Below are positions 25,770 through 33,667 of a stretch of DNA of 40,299 bases, in pieces. The notes under the pieces were generated by a model, which had not been told where the DNA came from, ran no database searches, and saw only the letters and a program-made list of their open reading frames with translations. Origin of the DNA: Bacteroidota bacterium (lineage in GTDB: Bacteria; Bacteroidota; Bacteroidia; UKL13-3); the NCBI GenBank assembly GCA_947491825.1, contig CANLLM010000009.1, positions 1 through 40,299 of the forward strand. Direction: 5' to 3'. Both the position numbers and the translations under genes were made by a program. Numbering within the stretch: position 1 is the stretch's first letter; each line of letters opens with the position of its first letter.

Positions 25770-26072
25770 TGTGATGCAAAATAATGGTGGCTGTTGTAAT
25801 CCCAAAATTGTAAACCAACAATTTGAAAATTAGCTCAAATAATCAATTGCAGCTTTAAAAAAAGACCAATTTGATATAGTTGGGCTTACCGCGTTTAGTG
25901 CTATTTGTTAACTTTTGCTGGTTTACTTCAAATCACTGCGGTCATTCAGCATGTATTAATGCTATATTTGAGATTAGCCAATTCTTGTTTAATTAGGATA
26001 TTGAGGATTGAATTAATAAAAAACCCCGACACGCGTTTGCGAACCGGGGCTTTTTAATCAACTATGAAAAAA
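25770..26072. other. valS/rplS intergenic region with a plus-strand promoter-like box
   Basis: About 300 bases with no gene. On the plus strand an exact TATATTTG box at 25963-25970 would start a transcript near 25977 that meets the GC-rich hairpin at 26018-26055 after about 80 bases. No start codon with a reading frame of useful length lies in between. The hairpin is primarily the rplS terminator; a short plus-strand RNA is only a possibility. Confidence 0.3.
26018..26055 (-). terminator. terminator of rplS (end of the ribosomal cluster)
   Basis: On the minus strand an A-run leads into GCCCCG, a loop of about 16 bases (partly self-pairing, GCG/CGC) and CGGGG followed by six T residues. It is symmetrical enough (CCCCG...CGGGGCTTTTT on the plus strand) to work in both directions. 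Confidence 0.85.
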
Positions 26073-26429
26073 TTAACCTCTTCTTTCTTTAACACGGGCT
26101 TTTTTACCTGTAAGCTTGCGTAGGTAGAATAAACGCGCTCTGCGCACTTTACCACGGCTAATTAACTCGATTTTGTCGATATTAGGCGAAAACAAAGGGA
26201 AAATACGCTCAACACCAACACCATTACTCATTTTACGTACTGTAAATGTGCAACTGATGCCACTATTACGTTTTTGTAATACGACACCTTGGTACTGCTG
26301 GATACGTTCTTTTGCTCCCTCTTTAATTTTGTAGTATACATTTACTGTATCACCTGCTATAAAAGAAGGTAAGTTTTTATCAGCGATAAATTCGCTTTCA
26401 ATTAATTTTATTGCCTCAACTGCGTTCAT
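26073..26429 (-). CDS. rplS: 50S ribosomal protein L19
   Basis: Large-subunit protein located near the 30S-50S interface. The 118-aa sequence has the family core: [60 protein letters not shown] and [20 protein letters not shown]. It is last gene of the ffh-rpsP-rimM-trmD-rplS run. A near-consensus box TACTTTCG at 26459-26466 suggests it also has its own promoter with a leader of about 23 bases. A strong terminator follows. Confidence 0.97.
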   Translation of the reverse strand: MNAVEAIKLIESEFIADKNLPSFIAGDTVNVYYKIKEGAKERIQQYQGVVLQKRNSGISCTFTVRKMSNGVGVERIFPLFSPNIDKIELISRGKVRRARLFYLRKLTGKKARVKERRG

Positions 26430-26549
26430 TACGATAATGTTTTATTTTTAACGGACTGCGAAAGTACAGCTTCTATTCTAAATAAAAAATATTTTTCAAT
26501 AATTTCTAATTAACCCTTTAAAACAAACTAATTATGGCTTGTTTTTACC

Positions 26550-27236
26550 CTATCCATTAGCATCATCAAGAAGTTCTGGACGTTTTTGTTTGGTACGTAA
26601 AACACTTTGTTCATGCCTCCACTCCTCTATTTTAGCTTGATGGCCACTTAACAACACATCAGGCACTTTCCAGCCTTTGTATTCGGCAGGGCGCGTATAC
26701 ACAGGTGGACTAATCAAATCATCCTGAAATGAATCGCTTAAGGCCGATTGTTCATCGCCAATTGCACCTGGTATCAATCGCACAATTGTATCAACTATTA
26801 CTGCTGTAGCCAACTCGCCTCCTGTTAGGACGTAATTACCTAAACTTACCTCACGCGTAATTAAATGATCGCGCACACGCTCATCAACCCCTTTGTAATG
26901 TCCGCACAAAAACATAATATTCTGTTTGGTTGATAATTGATTGGCCATTTTCTGATCAAACAACTCACCATCAGGACTCAGGTATATGATTTCATCGTAA
27001 GTGTTTTTTTCTTTTAAAGCGGAGATGCAAGAATCGATAGGTTCTATTTGCATGACCATACCTGCTCCGCCTCCAAACGGATAATCATCAACCGAACGCT
27101 GTTTACTTTTACTGTAATCACGAATGTTGTGCAAACCGATATTTACCAACTTATTGGCTACAGCACGTTTTATGATGGAATGTCCAAACGGACTTTCAAA
27201 CATTTCGGGAAATAATGTAAGTATGTCTATGTTCAT
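26550..27236 (-). CDS. trmD: tRNA (guanine-N1-)-methyltransferase
   Basis: SPOUT-class enzyme that makes m1G37 in tRNAs and so guards the reading frame. The 228-aa protein begins [20 protein letters not shown]. It carries the N-terminal [12 protein letters not shown] loop, the knotted SAM site [13 protein letters not shown] and [20 protein letters not shown], and the C-terminal tRNA-binding segment [15 protein letters not shown]. Length matches the family. It lies between rimM (97 bases upstream) and rplS (120 bases downstream) in the conserved order. Confidence 0.97.
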   Translation of the reverse strand: MNIDILTLFPEMFESPFGHSIIKRAVANKLVNIGLHNIRDYSKSKQRSVDDYPFGGGAGMVMQIEPIDSCISALKEKNTYDEIIYLSPDGELFDQKMANQLSTKQNIMFLCGHYKGVDERVRDHLITREVSLGNYVLTGGELATAVIVDTIVRLIPGAIGDEQSALSDSFQDDLISPPVYTRPAEYKGWKVPDVLLSGHQAKIEEWRHEQSVLRTKQKRPELLDDANG

Positions 27237-27333
27237 GCCGTTTTATTGTTTTGGGTGGGCGGAGTGGTAACTAATTATGCTATCCTTAACGATAAATTTA
27301 GCGTTGCAAACGCAGTAAAGTAGCGTTTAAAAA

Positions 27334-27849
27334 TTATTCATATAATTCAAAAAAACCTTCAGGCAGGTTTAAGTAAATAATTTCTTGTTCCTCATTCACA
27401 TCATGAATAAAGGCTTCAACCATTGGTATCATAACTTGTTGCTCTTTATAATGAGTAATCAACATAGTTTGTTGAGGCAACTCTTCAGTAGCCACAATTT
27501 CTCCTATTTCACCCAGGTTAATATCCACCAATTTAAACCCATTTAAGTTAAAATCGCCCGCTTTGGGCTTAGTCTTTCCTTTAGTTTTGGGCACTAATAG
27601 TTTAAAACCCAGATAAGCTTGGGCTTGCTCCATACTGTTGATGCCTTCTAATTTAACAAGCCATTCATCATGGTGTGCCGCTTGAGCTTGTTCGATATAA
27701 AATGGAACGGGCTTTTCTCGAATTTCGAGAAAAGCCCATTCAATTAATTTAACCTTTATATCGGTAACAATTTTAAACTCACCTTTAGTACCATGCGTTT
27801 TAACAACAGTACCAGCTTCCATGAAATCTTTTTTTAGGATGGATTTCAA
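27334..27849 (-). CDS. rimM: ribosome maturation factor RimM
   Basis: 16S rRNA processing factor that binds S19 during 30S head assembly. The 171-aa sequence has the RimM N-domain (AGTVVKTHGTKGEFKIVTD, WLVKLEGINSMEQAQAYLGF) and the PRC-barrel C-domain (FNLNGFKLVDINLGEIGEIV, MIPMVEAFIHDVNEEQ). The track start is a TTG; an ATG nine codons later (27822) gives MEAGTVVKTHG. I keep the longer form because homologues have several residues before the G.IVKTHG segment, but the ATG is a fair alternative. It begins 17 bases after rpsP and is surely co-transcribed with it. Confidence 0.92.
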   Translation of the reverse strand: MKSILKKDFMEAGTVVKTHGTKGEFKIVTDIKVKLIEWAFLEIREKPVPFYIEQAQAAHHDEWLVKLEGINSMEQAQAYLGFKLLVPKTKGKTKPKAGDFNLNGFKLVDINLGEIGEIVATEELPQQTMLITHYKEQQVMIPMVEAFIHDVNEEQEIIYLNLPEGFFELYE

Positions 27850-27866
27850 AGTTGTTGAGTTAGAAA

Positions 27867-28574
27867 TTATTCAGCGCTTTTGGTATCTTCTGCAGCAGCA
27901 GGTGTTTCTTCAACCAATACAGGTGTTTCTTCAACCACTACAGGTGTTTCTTCAACCACTACAAGAGTTTCTTCAACCACTACAGGTGATTCTTCAACCA
28001 CTACAGGAGTTTCTTCAACCACTGCAGCTGCTTCTTCAACTACAGCAACTACTTCTTCAGCGGCAGCAACTTCCGCAGCAGCATCAGCATTTGCAGCATT
28101 AACTGCAGCTTGCGCAGAAGCTAATTTCTCAGCTAATTTAGCAACACGAGCTTCTTTCACTTTTGTTTCGTGAGCTAGGGCTGCAACTTTTGCATCAGCT
28201 TTAGTAATTGCACTTTTTTCAACATGAGCAACAACTTTAGTAACTTTATCATTAATCCAAGCTTCGAATTTTACGTTAGCTTGTTCTTCTGTTAAGGCTC
28301 CTTTGGCCACACCACCTGCTAAGTGATGCTTGTACAAGGCTCCTTTGTAAGAAAGAATAGCGCGACAAGTGTCTGTTGGTTGCGCACCATTGTTTAACCA
28401 ATTTACTGCCGAGTCAATGTTTAATTCAATAGTTGCTGGAACTGTAGTTGGATTGTACATTCCAATTTTTTCAATGAATTTACCATCTCTCGGAGCACGT
28501 GAATCCGCCACCACAATGTGATAATACGGTGCATGGGTTCTACCATGACGTTGTAATCTAATTTTTACTGACAT
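27867..28574 (-). CDS. rpsP: 30S ribosomal protein S16 with long acidic repeat tail
   Basis: Small-subunit assembly protein, here 235 aa against about 80-90 for E. coli S16. Residues 1-80 are a normal S16 (VKIRLQRHGRTHAPYYHIVV, DSRAPRDGKFIEKIGMYNP, VNWLNNGAQPT). Residues about 80-175 form an Ala/Lys/Glu-rich helical extension seen in other Bacteroidota. Residues about 178-228 are seven near-identical heptads of the type VVVEETP, ending AAAEDTKSAE. The tail is strongly acidic and repetitive, and should be exposed on the 30S surface. It is first of the rpsP-rimM pair. Its leader carries a hairpin and a near-consensus promoter box, CATATTTG at 28627-28634. Confidence 0.95.
   Translation of the reverse strand: MSVKIRLQRHGRTHAPYYHIVVADSRAPRDGKFIEKIGMYNPTTVPATIELNIDSAVNWLNNGAQPTDTCRAILSYKGALYKHHLAGGVAKGALTEEQANVKFEAWINDKVTKVVAHVEKSAITKADAKVAALAHETKVKEARVAKLAEKLASAQAAVNAANADAAAEVAAAEEVVAVVEEAAAVVEETPVVVEESPVVVEETLVVVEETPVVVEETPVLVEETPAAAEDTKSAE
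27893..28043 (-). repeat. 21-bp tandem repeat encoding VVVEETP heptads in rpsP
   Basis: About seven in-frame copies of a 21-base unit; on the plus strand it reads GGTGTTTCTTCAACCACTACA with few substitutions. Because the unit is a multiple of three, copy-number change by slippage would lengthen or shorten the S16 tail without breaking the frame. Confidence 0.9.
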
Positions 28575-28599
28575 AATATTTTTTAGTTAAAATGTTAAT

Positions 28600-28622
28600 C
28601 CGCTGGGTCTCCTGTTCAGCGG
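28600..28622 (-). promoter_or_regulatory. hairpin in the rpsP 5' leader
   Basis: CCGCTG and CAGCGG form a 6-bp GC-rich stem with an 11-base loop right at the predicted 5' end of the rpsP transcript (box at 28627-28634), 26 bases before the start codon. It could protect the mRNA end or take part in ribosomal-protein feedback. No T-run follows, so it is not a terminator. Confidence 0.4.
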
Positions 28623-28676
28623 GGTGCAAATATGAGGCATTTATTTTAAATATCCAAACGATGGAAGAATGATGAA

Positions 28677-28832
28677 TGTTGAGTGTTGAATTAGGCGTTT
28701 TCAATTCAAAACTCAAAACGCCTCACCACACCCTAACCCTATAGGTTAAAAACGCACAGTTTTAGTATATTGGTTGTTGGTTGACTGATTGATTCGTTAT
28801 GGTTATGATTTTAATTTAATATTCAACACTCA
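28677..28832. repeat. inverted repeats between ffh and rpsP
   Basis: TGAGTGTTGAAT (28680-28691) and ATTCAACACTCA (28821-28832) are a perfect 12-base inverted repeat enclosing about 130 bases. Inside, AGGCGTTTT (28693-28701) and AAAACGCCT (28715-28723) form a 9-bp hairpin. No coding sequence is present. The arms resemble intergenic repeats of AT-rich Bacteroidota; the inner hairpin may act as a terminator for ffh read from the right only weakly. Confidence 0.45.
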
Positions 28833-28845
28833 TAACTCTCAACCC

Positions 28846-30183
28846 CTATCTCCCAAACGGCATCTTAGGCATTAATCCTTTGGGCATTCCTCCACCACCC
28901 ATTTTGCTGAAGGTTTTCATCATTTTGCGCATTTCTTCAAACTGTTTTAACAACTGATTAACTTGCTGTATGTCTGTTCCACTGCCATTGGCAATACGTT
29001 TTCTGCGGCTTCCGTTAATGATATCAGGCGTTTTACGCTCGCTAGGGGTCATCGAGTTGATAATGGCCTCGATACCCTTAAAGGCATCATCGCTAATATC
29101 AATATCTTTCATGGCTTTACCAACACCTGGTATCATAGCCATCAAATCTTTGATATTACCCATTTTTTTAATTTGCTGAATTTGGGTATAAAAATCCTCG
29201 AACGTAAACTGGTCTTTTAATAATTTCTTTTGAATCCGATCTGCTTCTTCATCATCAAATACCTGTTGGGCACGTTCTACCAAACTCACAATATCACCCA
29301 TACCCAAAATACGTTGGGCCATACGATCAGGATGGAATTGGTCTAACGCCTCCATCTTTTCGCCCATACCCACAAATTTTATCGGTTTATCTAGAATTGT
29401 TTTTATTGATAAAGCCGCACCACCTCGGGTATCACCATCTAACTTGGTTAAAATAACACCACTAAAATCTAATACATCGTTAAATGCTTTTGCAGTATTT
29501 ACGGCATCCTGGCCAGTCATACTATCAACAACAAATAAAATCTCGTTGGGGTTAATTACATTTTTGATGTTGCCAATTTCGGCCATCATTTCTTCATCAA
29601 CACTTAAACGACCAGCGGTATCCACAATCAAAACGCTTGCGCCCTGCTCTTTTGCAGCTTTAACTGCATTTTGAGCAATACTCACCGGGTTGTTATTTCC
29701 TTCTTCAAAATATACGGGTACACCAATTTGTTCTCCCAATACTTTTAATTGCTCAATCGCAGCCGGACGATACACATCACAAGCTGCCATCATGACGGTG
29801 CGGCCTTTTTTCTTGATGTAGTTAGCCAACTTAGCCGAGTGCGTGGTTTTACCAGAACCTTGTAGACCAGCCATTAAAATCACAGCTGGACTTCCAACTA
29901 GGTTAATTTCTTCAGTTTTACCACCTAATAAAAGTGTTAACTCATCATTAACAATTTTAGTAAGCAACTGGCCGGGTGTAACACTTGTTAATACGTTTTG
30001 TCCTAATGCTTTTTCTCTTACCGTATCCGTAAACTGTTTGGCTATTTTGTAGTTAACATCGGCATCAATTAACGCTTTACGAATTTCTCTAACCGTTTCG
30101 GCTACGTTAATTTCAGAAATTTTACCTTGACCTTTAAGGGTTTTAAATGCTTTCTCGAGTTTACTACTTAAGCTTTCGAACAT
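28846..30183 (-). CDS. ffh: signal recognition particle GTPase Ffh (SRP54)
   Basis: GTPase of the signal recognition particle that binds signal sequences and targets ribosomes to FtsY and the Sec translocon. The 445-aa protein has the N-domain, then the G-domain with G1 GLQGSGKTTHSAKLA, DVYRPAAIEQL, G3 DTAGRL, G4 TKLDGDTRGGAALS and the FVGMGEKMEAL region. The Met-rich M-domain (residues about 300-445) includes FYTQIQQIKKMGNIKDLMAM, GSRRKRIANGSGT and a final GGGGMPKGLMPKMPFGR. His follows GKTT where Thr is common, a change outside the catalytic residues. A near-consensus box TATATTCG lies at 30206-30213. Confidence 0.97.
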   Translation of the reverse strand: MFESLSSKLEKAFKTLKGQGKISEINVAETVREIRKALIDADVNYKIAKQFTDTVREKALGQNVLTSVTPGQLLTKIVNDELTLLLGGKTEEINLVGSPAVILMAGLQGSGKTTHSAKLANYIKKKGRTVMMAACDVYRPAAIEQLKVLGEQIGVPVYFEEGNNNPVSIAQNAVKAAKEQGASVLIVDTAGRLSVDEEMMAEIGNIKNVINPNEILFVVDSMTGQDAVNTAKAFNDVLDFSGVILTKLDGDTRGGAALSIKTILDKPIKFVGMGEKMEALDQFHPDRMAQRILGMGDIVSLVERAQQVFDDEEADRIQKKLLKDQFTFEDFYTQIQQIKKMGNIKDLMAMIPGVGKAMKDIDISDDAFKGIEAIINSMTPSERKTPDIINGSRRKRIANGSGTDIQQVNQLLKQFEEMRKMMKTFSKMGGGGMPKGLMPKMPFGR

Positions 30184-30302
30184 AATTTTACGTACTTTTG
30201 ATCCGCGAATATAAGAATATTGAACAATTTGAACTTTTACTTGTGCATTTTAACTTGAAATCACGCAAATAATATTTGAATCACAACCAAATCAAACATC
30301 AA

Positions 30303-30695
30303 ATGTACCCATCGCAACCAATTATTTTTTATGACGGCCTATGCGGCTTGTGCGATAAAAGTGTGCAGTTTATTTTAGAAAAAGACAAGCACGAACGTTT
30401 TTTGTTTTGCGCCCTTCAGAGTAATTATGCCCGAGAGGTTTTGGGAGATAATATATCTTTTGATAGTTTTATTTTGTACGACAATGGTAAGGCCTATACA
30501 AAAAGTACTGGCGCATTACTTACTTTAAAAAAACTAGGCGGTTTTTGGCAGCTGCTGCATGTGTTTATTATCGTACCAACCTTTTTAAGAAACGCGGTAT
30601 ATAGCTACATCGCTAAAAACAGATACCAGTGGTTTGGGAAGTTTGATGGTTGCAAAATTCCATCAAAACAACAAAAAAAGAGATTTATTGAATGA
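30303..30695 (+). CDS. DCC-family thiol-disulfide oxidoreductase (DUF393)
   Basis: A 130-aa protein starting MYPSQPIIFYDGLCGLCDKS. The signature YDG.CGLCDKSVQFIL gives the family its name (DxxCxxC) and supplies a thioredoxin-like CxxC. The remainder (RFLFCALQSNYAREVL, SFILYDNGKAYTKSTGALLT, RNAVYSYIAKNRYQWFGK) follows the family throughout. The track start is a TTG nine codons upstream; the ATG is the family start. Its stop overlaps the ATG of the broken kinase gene (ATGA), so the two were once translated as a pair. Function in the family is inferred redox activity only. Confidence 0.88.
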   Translation: MYPSQPIIFYDGLCGLCDKSVQFILEKDKHERFLFCALQSNYAREVLGDNISFDSFILYDNGKAYTKSTGALLTLKKLGGFWQLLHVFIIVPTFLRNAVYSYIAKNRYQWFGKFDGCKIPSKQQKKRFIE

Positions 30696-31558
30696 TAACT
30701 TTAAAAGGGATTGAGCAAAGTTTTAGCTTTAACGACCAAACGGATTTAATAACCAAAGGTGAATTTAATGCCGTTTATAAAGGTGTTAATGAAAGTAACA
30801 ATCCTGTTTCAATTAAATAACTTCTACCAATTTGGCTTTAGACCAACAAGCCATCATTTACTTTAAACAAGAATATATTTTTCAGCTCCATCAACCGAAT
30901 GTAATATCGGCCTCTAATTATATTATTAATGATGGTGAACATTACTTGAAAAGACCTTGGTTTGATGGAAATAATTTGAGTAAAACTGCACATAAGTTAT
31001 CCAAAAGGGAAGCTATTTTTATTTAGGGGAAGTAATTAATGCATTTCTACCAGCATGAAAAATATATTTTACATCTAGATATTCAACCCAAAAATATTTT
31101 ATTGGTAAAGATAGGAAAGATTTTTATCGGATTTTGGATTAGCAAAACGTAGTGACCACATCGTATACAAGCACCCTTTTAATATTTATTACAGTTCACC
31201 GGAGCAAATTTTATATCATGAACATTTGTTTAATTACTCATCAGATTTATTTGCAGTTGGAGCTATGATTTACAAATTACTTATAGGCGAAAACCCAATT
31301 ACCAATGAGAATCCGAAAGTATTCATAAATAATACTTTTGCCGCAACAATTGCAGTTAACGTAATAAACAAAAATGCTACTGAAGCAATACAAAAAGTAA
31401 CTTCAAAACCGCGTTTTAAGTTGCCTCCAACCAAGTATATTTAAGATGAACTTGACGAGCAAATAATAGCAGTCCAATAATTGCGTTACCTAACTGCGAA
31501 AGAATTTATGTTCGCATTAAATAACTTGGCAGGACAAAAATTAGTAACCAGAAATTAG
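30692..31558 (+). pseudogene. broken Hanks-type Ser/Thr protein kinase gene
   Basis: The 950-base gap after the DCC gene is a decayed kinase of about 289 codons. It starts at an ATGA overlap and reads, in frame 2, DLITKGEFNAVYKGVNESNN and PVSIK (glycine loop and the ATP-binding Lys), then TAA. It resumes in frame 1 with ITSTNLALDQQAIIYFKQEY and HYLKRPWFDGNNLSK. After a stop and a frame disturbance near 31024-31040 comes HLDIQPKNILL (catalytic loop, frame 1). The frame changes again just before DFGLAKRSDHIVY (31130, frame 2), followed by YYSSPEQ, SSDLFAVGAMIYKLLIGENP and two TAA codons before the end (AKEFMFALNNLAGQK). The ORF-track entries at 30832 and 31226 are its pieces. Confidence 0.85.
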
Positions 31559-31645
31559 TGGGGGTTTTGAAAAAACTAACAAAACATATACAATAGCTAT
31601 TAGCGTATGTAACAAAACTCAAGCAATAGCCAAGATAATATTGTA

Positions 31646-32053
31646 TTAGGTTAACAAAACACCCAAACAATTAAGCACAGGAACTTGCACTAAGTTGCCT
31701 TCTGTAATGGTATTTTCTTTGAAGGTTAACTTTTTATCAATCATGTTTCCGTTTTGGTAAAATACAACAAAGTACTCGTTATTTAACTCGAACAAATCAG
31801 GATTAATGGGTTCAACCTTAATGGCGGTTTGCGGGTCAATGTCATCTAAGAAATAACGCATCAAAGATGTTTCTTTTTCTTCGCCATTAATTAACCCGAA
31901 ACCTTTGCAGGTTACAAATACATTTACAATTTTATCATCGCCTAAATTTACCACAAATACATTCCATATCATTTCTAAACTATCGTTTAACTCTTTAACA
32001 ATTGCTACACCTACATTGGCATTGTTTTCTACTTTTATATCTTTAAGCATCAT
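31646..32053 (-). CDS. conserved Bacteroidota protein of unknown function
   Basis: A 135-aa cytosolic protein, MMLKDIKVENNANVGVAIVK. It has no signal peptide and no membrane segment; it looks like a small beta-rich domain (MIWNVFVVNLGDDKIVNVFV, FELNNEYFVVFYQNGNMIDK) and ends VPVLNCLGVLLT. I have the impression of a small conserved Bacteroidota family sometimes mislabelled as a phenylalanyl-tRNA synthetase subunit, but I see no synthetase motif. The track start is upstream of an exact TATATTTG box, so the true start is one of the two adjacent ATGs (32053 or 32050). The mRNA would be essentially leaderless. Confidence 0.65.
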   Translation of the reverse strand: MMLKDIKVENNANVGVAIVKELNDSLEMIWNVFVVNLGDDKIVNVFVTCKGFGLINGEEKETSLMRYFLDDIDPQTAIKVEPINPDLFELNNEYFVVFYQNGNMIDKKLTFKENTITEGNLVQVPVLNCLGVLLT

Positions 32054-32054
32054 A

Positions 32055-32062
32055 CAAATATA
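32055..32062 (-). promoter_or_regulatory. -7 promoter box of the conserved unknown gene at 31.6-32.1 kb
   Basis: TATATTTG matches TAnnTTTG and ends one base before the first ATG of the gene. Transcription starting 7 bases downstream would begin at or just inside the start codons, so either the transcript is leaderless or a second promoter is used. Confidence 0.45.
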
Positions 32063-32281
32063 AGATATGCGCGAGCCCAATACCAAGTAAAAGCTAAGCT
32101 TATAGATAATTAATTAACAAAAAACGAAAACAAAATTCACAAAACAGTGCACAACGGATAACAAAGTAATTTGCGACATTTAACGATGCACGATACTAGG
32201 TAAAAGTTAACATTTAGCTATTAATTAAAGTCGCTGATGATAAATATTTTGTCAAATCAGAAAATGGAATGCGTAATGGTG

Positions 32282-32779
32282 TTAATGCACCATTTTATTG
32301 GCACAATAAGAACTTGCAAATGCATCTGGCTTTGCTTTAAACACAAAGCCCATACCTAAAATATAACCCATGGCTTCACTTAATGCCGTGTTCGATTTAA
32401 AACTTGGATTGGTATTAATATCAGCATGTACCTCTAATTCTACTTCGTATAGATCTAACAAGTCGCATAATTGGTAAGCTATTTCAATTGATTTAGAAAC
32501 CTCCAATAGCATCCTTTCTTTGATACTCATTTTTTGGGTGCTTTTCTCGCTGCTAATTAGCATGAAGCCACCTTTTTTTTGCCTAACAAATACAATAACG
32601 GTAGCAAACTCGGTAACATTTCCTGTAACCTGAGAATCGGTTCCAATACATACTTTTAGTTTGTTCCCTTTTGCAGTTTCAGTTATAATTAACTGCTCCA
32701 CTTCATCCACAACGTTGGCTGTAACTTTCTCTCCATTAAATTTCCGCCATTGCATCTCACTTTTGTAATCGCCTAGCAT
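32282..32779 (-). CDS. YkuK-like protein (RNase H-like fold, DUF458)
   Basis: A 165-aa protein matching the YkuK/DUF458 family. It has VCIGTDSQVTGNVTEFATVI, the central helix KERMLLEVSKSIEIAYQL, the strand VELEVHADINTNPSFKSN and the end MGYILGMGFVFKAKPDAFAS. The Asp in GTDSQ and the Asp in HADIN suit the acidic pocket of an RNase H-like fold, although no enzyme activity is established for the family. The clear ATG has a possible box TATACTTG (one mismatch) at 32817-32824. It stands alone; the 230-base gap after it shows nothing I can name. Confidence 0.88.
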   Translation of the reverse strand: MLGDYKSEMQWRKFNGEKVTANVVDEVEQLIITETAKGNKLKVCIGTDSQVTGNVTEFATVIVFVRQKKGGFMLISSEKSTQKMSIKERMLLEVSKSIEIAYQLCDLLDLYEVELEVHADINTNPSFKSNTALSEAMGYILGMGFVFKAKPDAFASSYCANKMVH

Positions 32780-32882
32780 GATAATAGTTTTGTTAATGTT
32801 TAGCTAAATTACACTTCAAGTATAAACACAACATCATCAAATTATAATTGTTAATTAATTGTTTGTAAACAACCAACCTAAA

Positions 32883-33617
32883 TTATTTTCTATTCGACCT
32901 AAAGCTTGGCAAACATTCCTTAATGGCACTAATCAAATCATAGTCAGATGCATGGTATACAAAGTCCTTATCTAACTTACAAAAGCACATAAATTCATCC
33001 AATTGCATATCAGGCAGGTTAGTTACACGCTTAACCATATTGCGATTATATCTTCTATCGGCTAGTTTTTGCTTTTCCATGTAAGCCATAAACTCTTCAA
33101 ACCTTACCGCATCTTTTCCCTCTTTACTAAATTGCTGATACATGGCAGTTAGTGGATTCATCAATCCCCCTCTTTCTCTGTTTAAAACCCTATCATAATT
33201 ATTCAACAGCGGATCGTTTTTCAAAAACTCGGCAGCAGCACGCGCAATGCTATCGCGTTTGGGGTTTGATGAGACAATCCGGACCTCCTTTAGCCTGACT
33301 ATTTTCGATTTTAAAATAACCAAAACAGTATCGTTAGTATAATTGGGATACAAACTTGAGGTAATTAATTTAATACTATCAAAACCAATGGCCGTAATTA
33401 AGATGGTATCATTGGGTGAAAAATTTAGCTTAAAATATCCTTGGCGGTTACTGATGTATTTTTTACCCGTATTGATGCTTAAGATACTGGCCAACTGAAC
33501 AACTTCAGCTTGTTCTGCAGTTATGGTGCGACCTATCAATACAAGTTGCTGAGCGTTTATAGGAGTAGAAATGGTAACCCCAATCAATAAAAAAAACGAA
33601 TAAACAAATTTATACAT
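32883..33617 (-). CDS. exported protein with CarboxypepD_reg-like domain
   Basis: A 244-aa protein with signal peptide MYKFVYSFFLLIGVTISTPINAQ. The first mature domain (residues about 25-115) looks like the beta-sandwich carboxypeptidase-regulatory-like domain. It reads LVLIGRTITAEQAEVVQLAS, then SNRQGYFKLNFSPNDTILIT and IGFDSIKL, with the usual closing V.LK...RLKEV. The C-terminal part is helical and charged (YMEKQKLADRRYNRNMVKRV), as in similar Bacteroidota proteins; its role is unknown. Lacking a TonB plug or barrel, it is not a SusC-type transporter. It is divergent from the rRNA methyltransferase across about 50 bases. Confidence 0.8.
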   Translation of the reverse strand: MYKFVYSFFLLIGVTISTPINAQQLVLIGRTITAEQAEVVQLASILSINTGKKYISNRQGYFKLNFSPNDTILITAIGFDSIKLITSSLYPNYTNDTVLVILKSKIVRLKEVRIVSSNPKRDSIARAAAEFLKNDPLLNNYDRVLNRERGGLMNPLTAMYQQFSKEGKDAVRFEEFMAYMEKQKLADRRYNRNMVKRVTNLPDMQLDEFMCFCKLDKDFVYHASDYDLISAIKECLPSFRSNRK

Positions 33618-33667
33618 GAACTATACAACGAAAAAAGCCATTTTTGCAGCACAAACATACACAGAAA

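Noticed and set aside
25770-25805. Twelve-residue N-terminal extension of ValS in the ORF track
   Set aside because: Not part of the family, and a normal ATG with the canonical ValS opening follows.
27893-28043. CRISPR-like array from regular 21-bp repeats
   Set aside because: Repeats are directly adjacent without spacers and code in frame for the S16 tail.
27880-28173. Plus-strand ORF of 97 aa rich in Ser/Thr (SSTTTGVSSTT), and the Gln/Leu-rich ORF at 27821-28102
   Set aside because: Both are antisense shadows of the rpsP heptad repeats; their low complexity comes from the 21-bp repeat.
30832-31444. Two independent small genes (ORFs at 30832 and 31226)
   Set aside because: They are consecutive pieces of one kinase domain, with the linking motifs in other frames between them.
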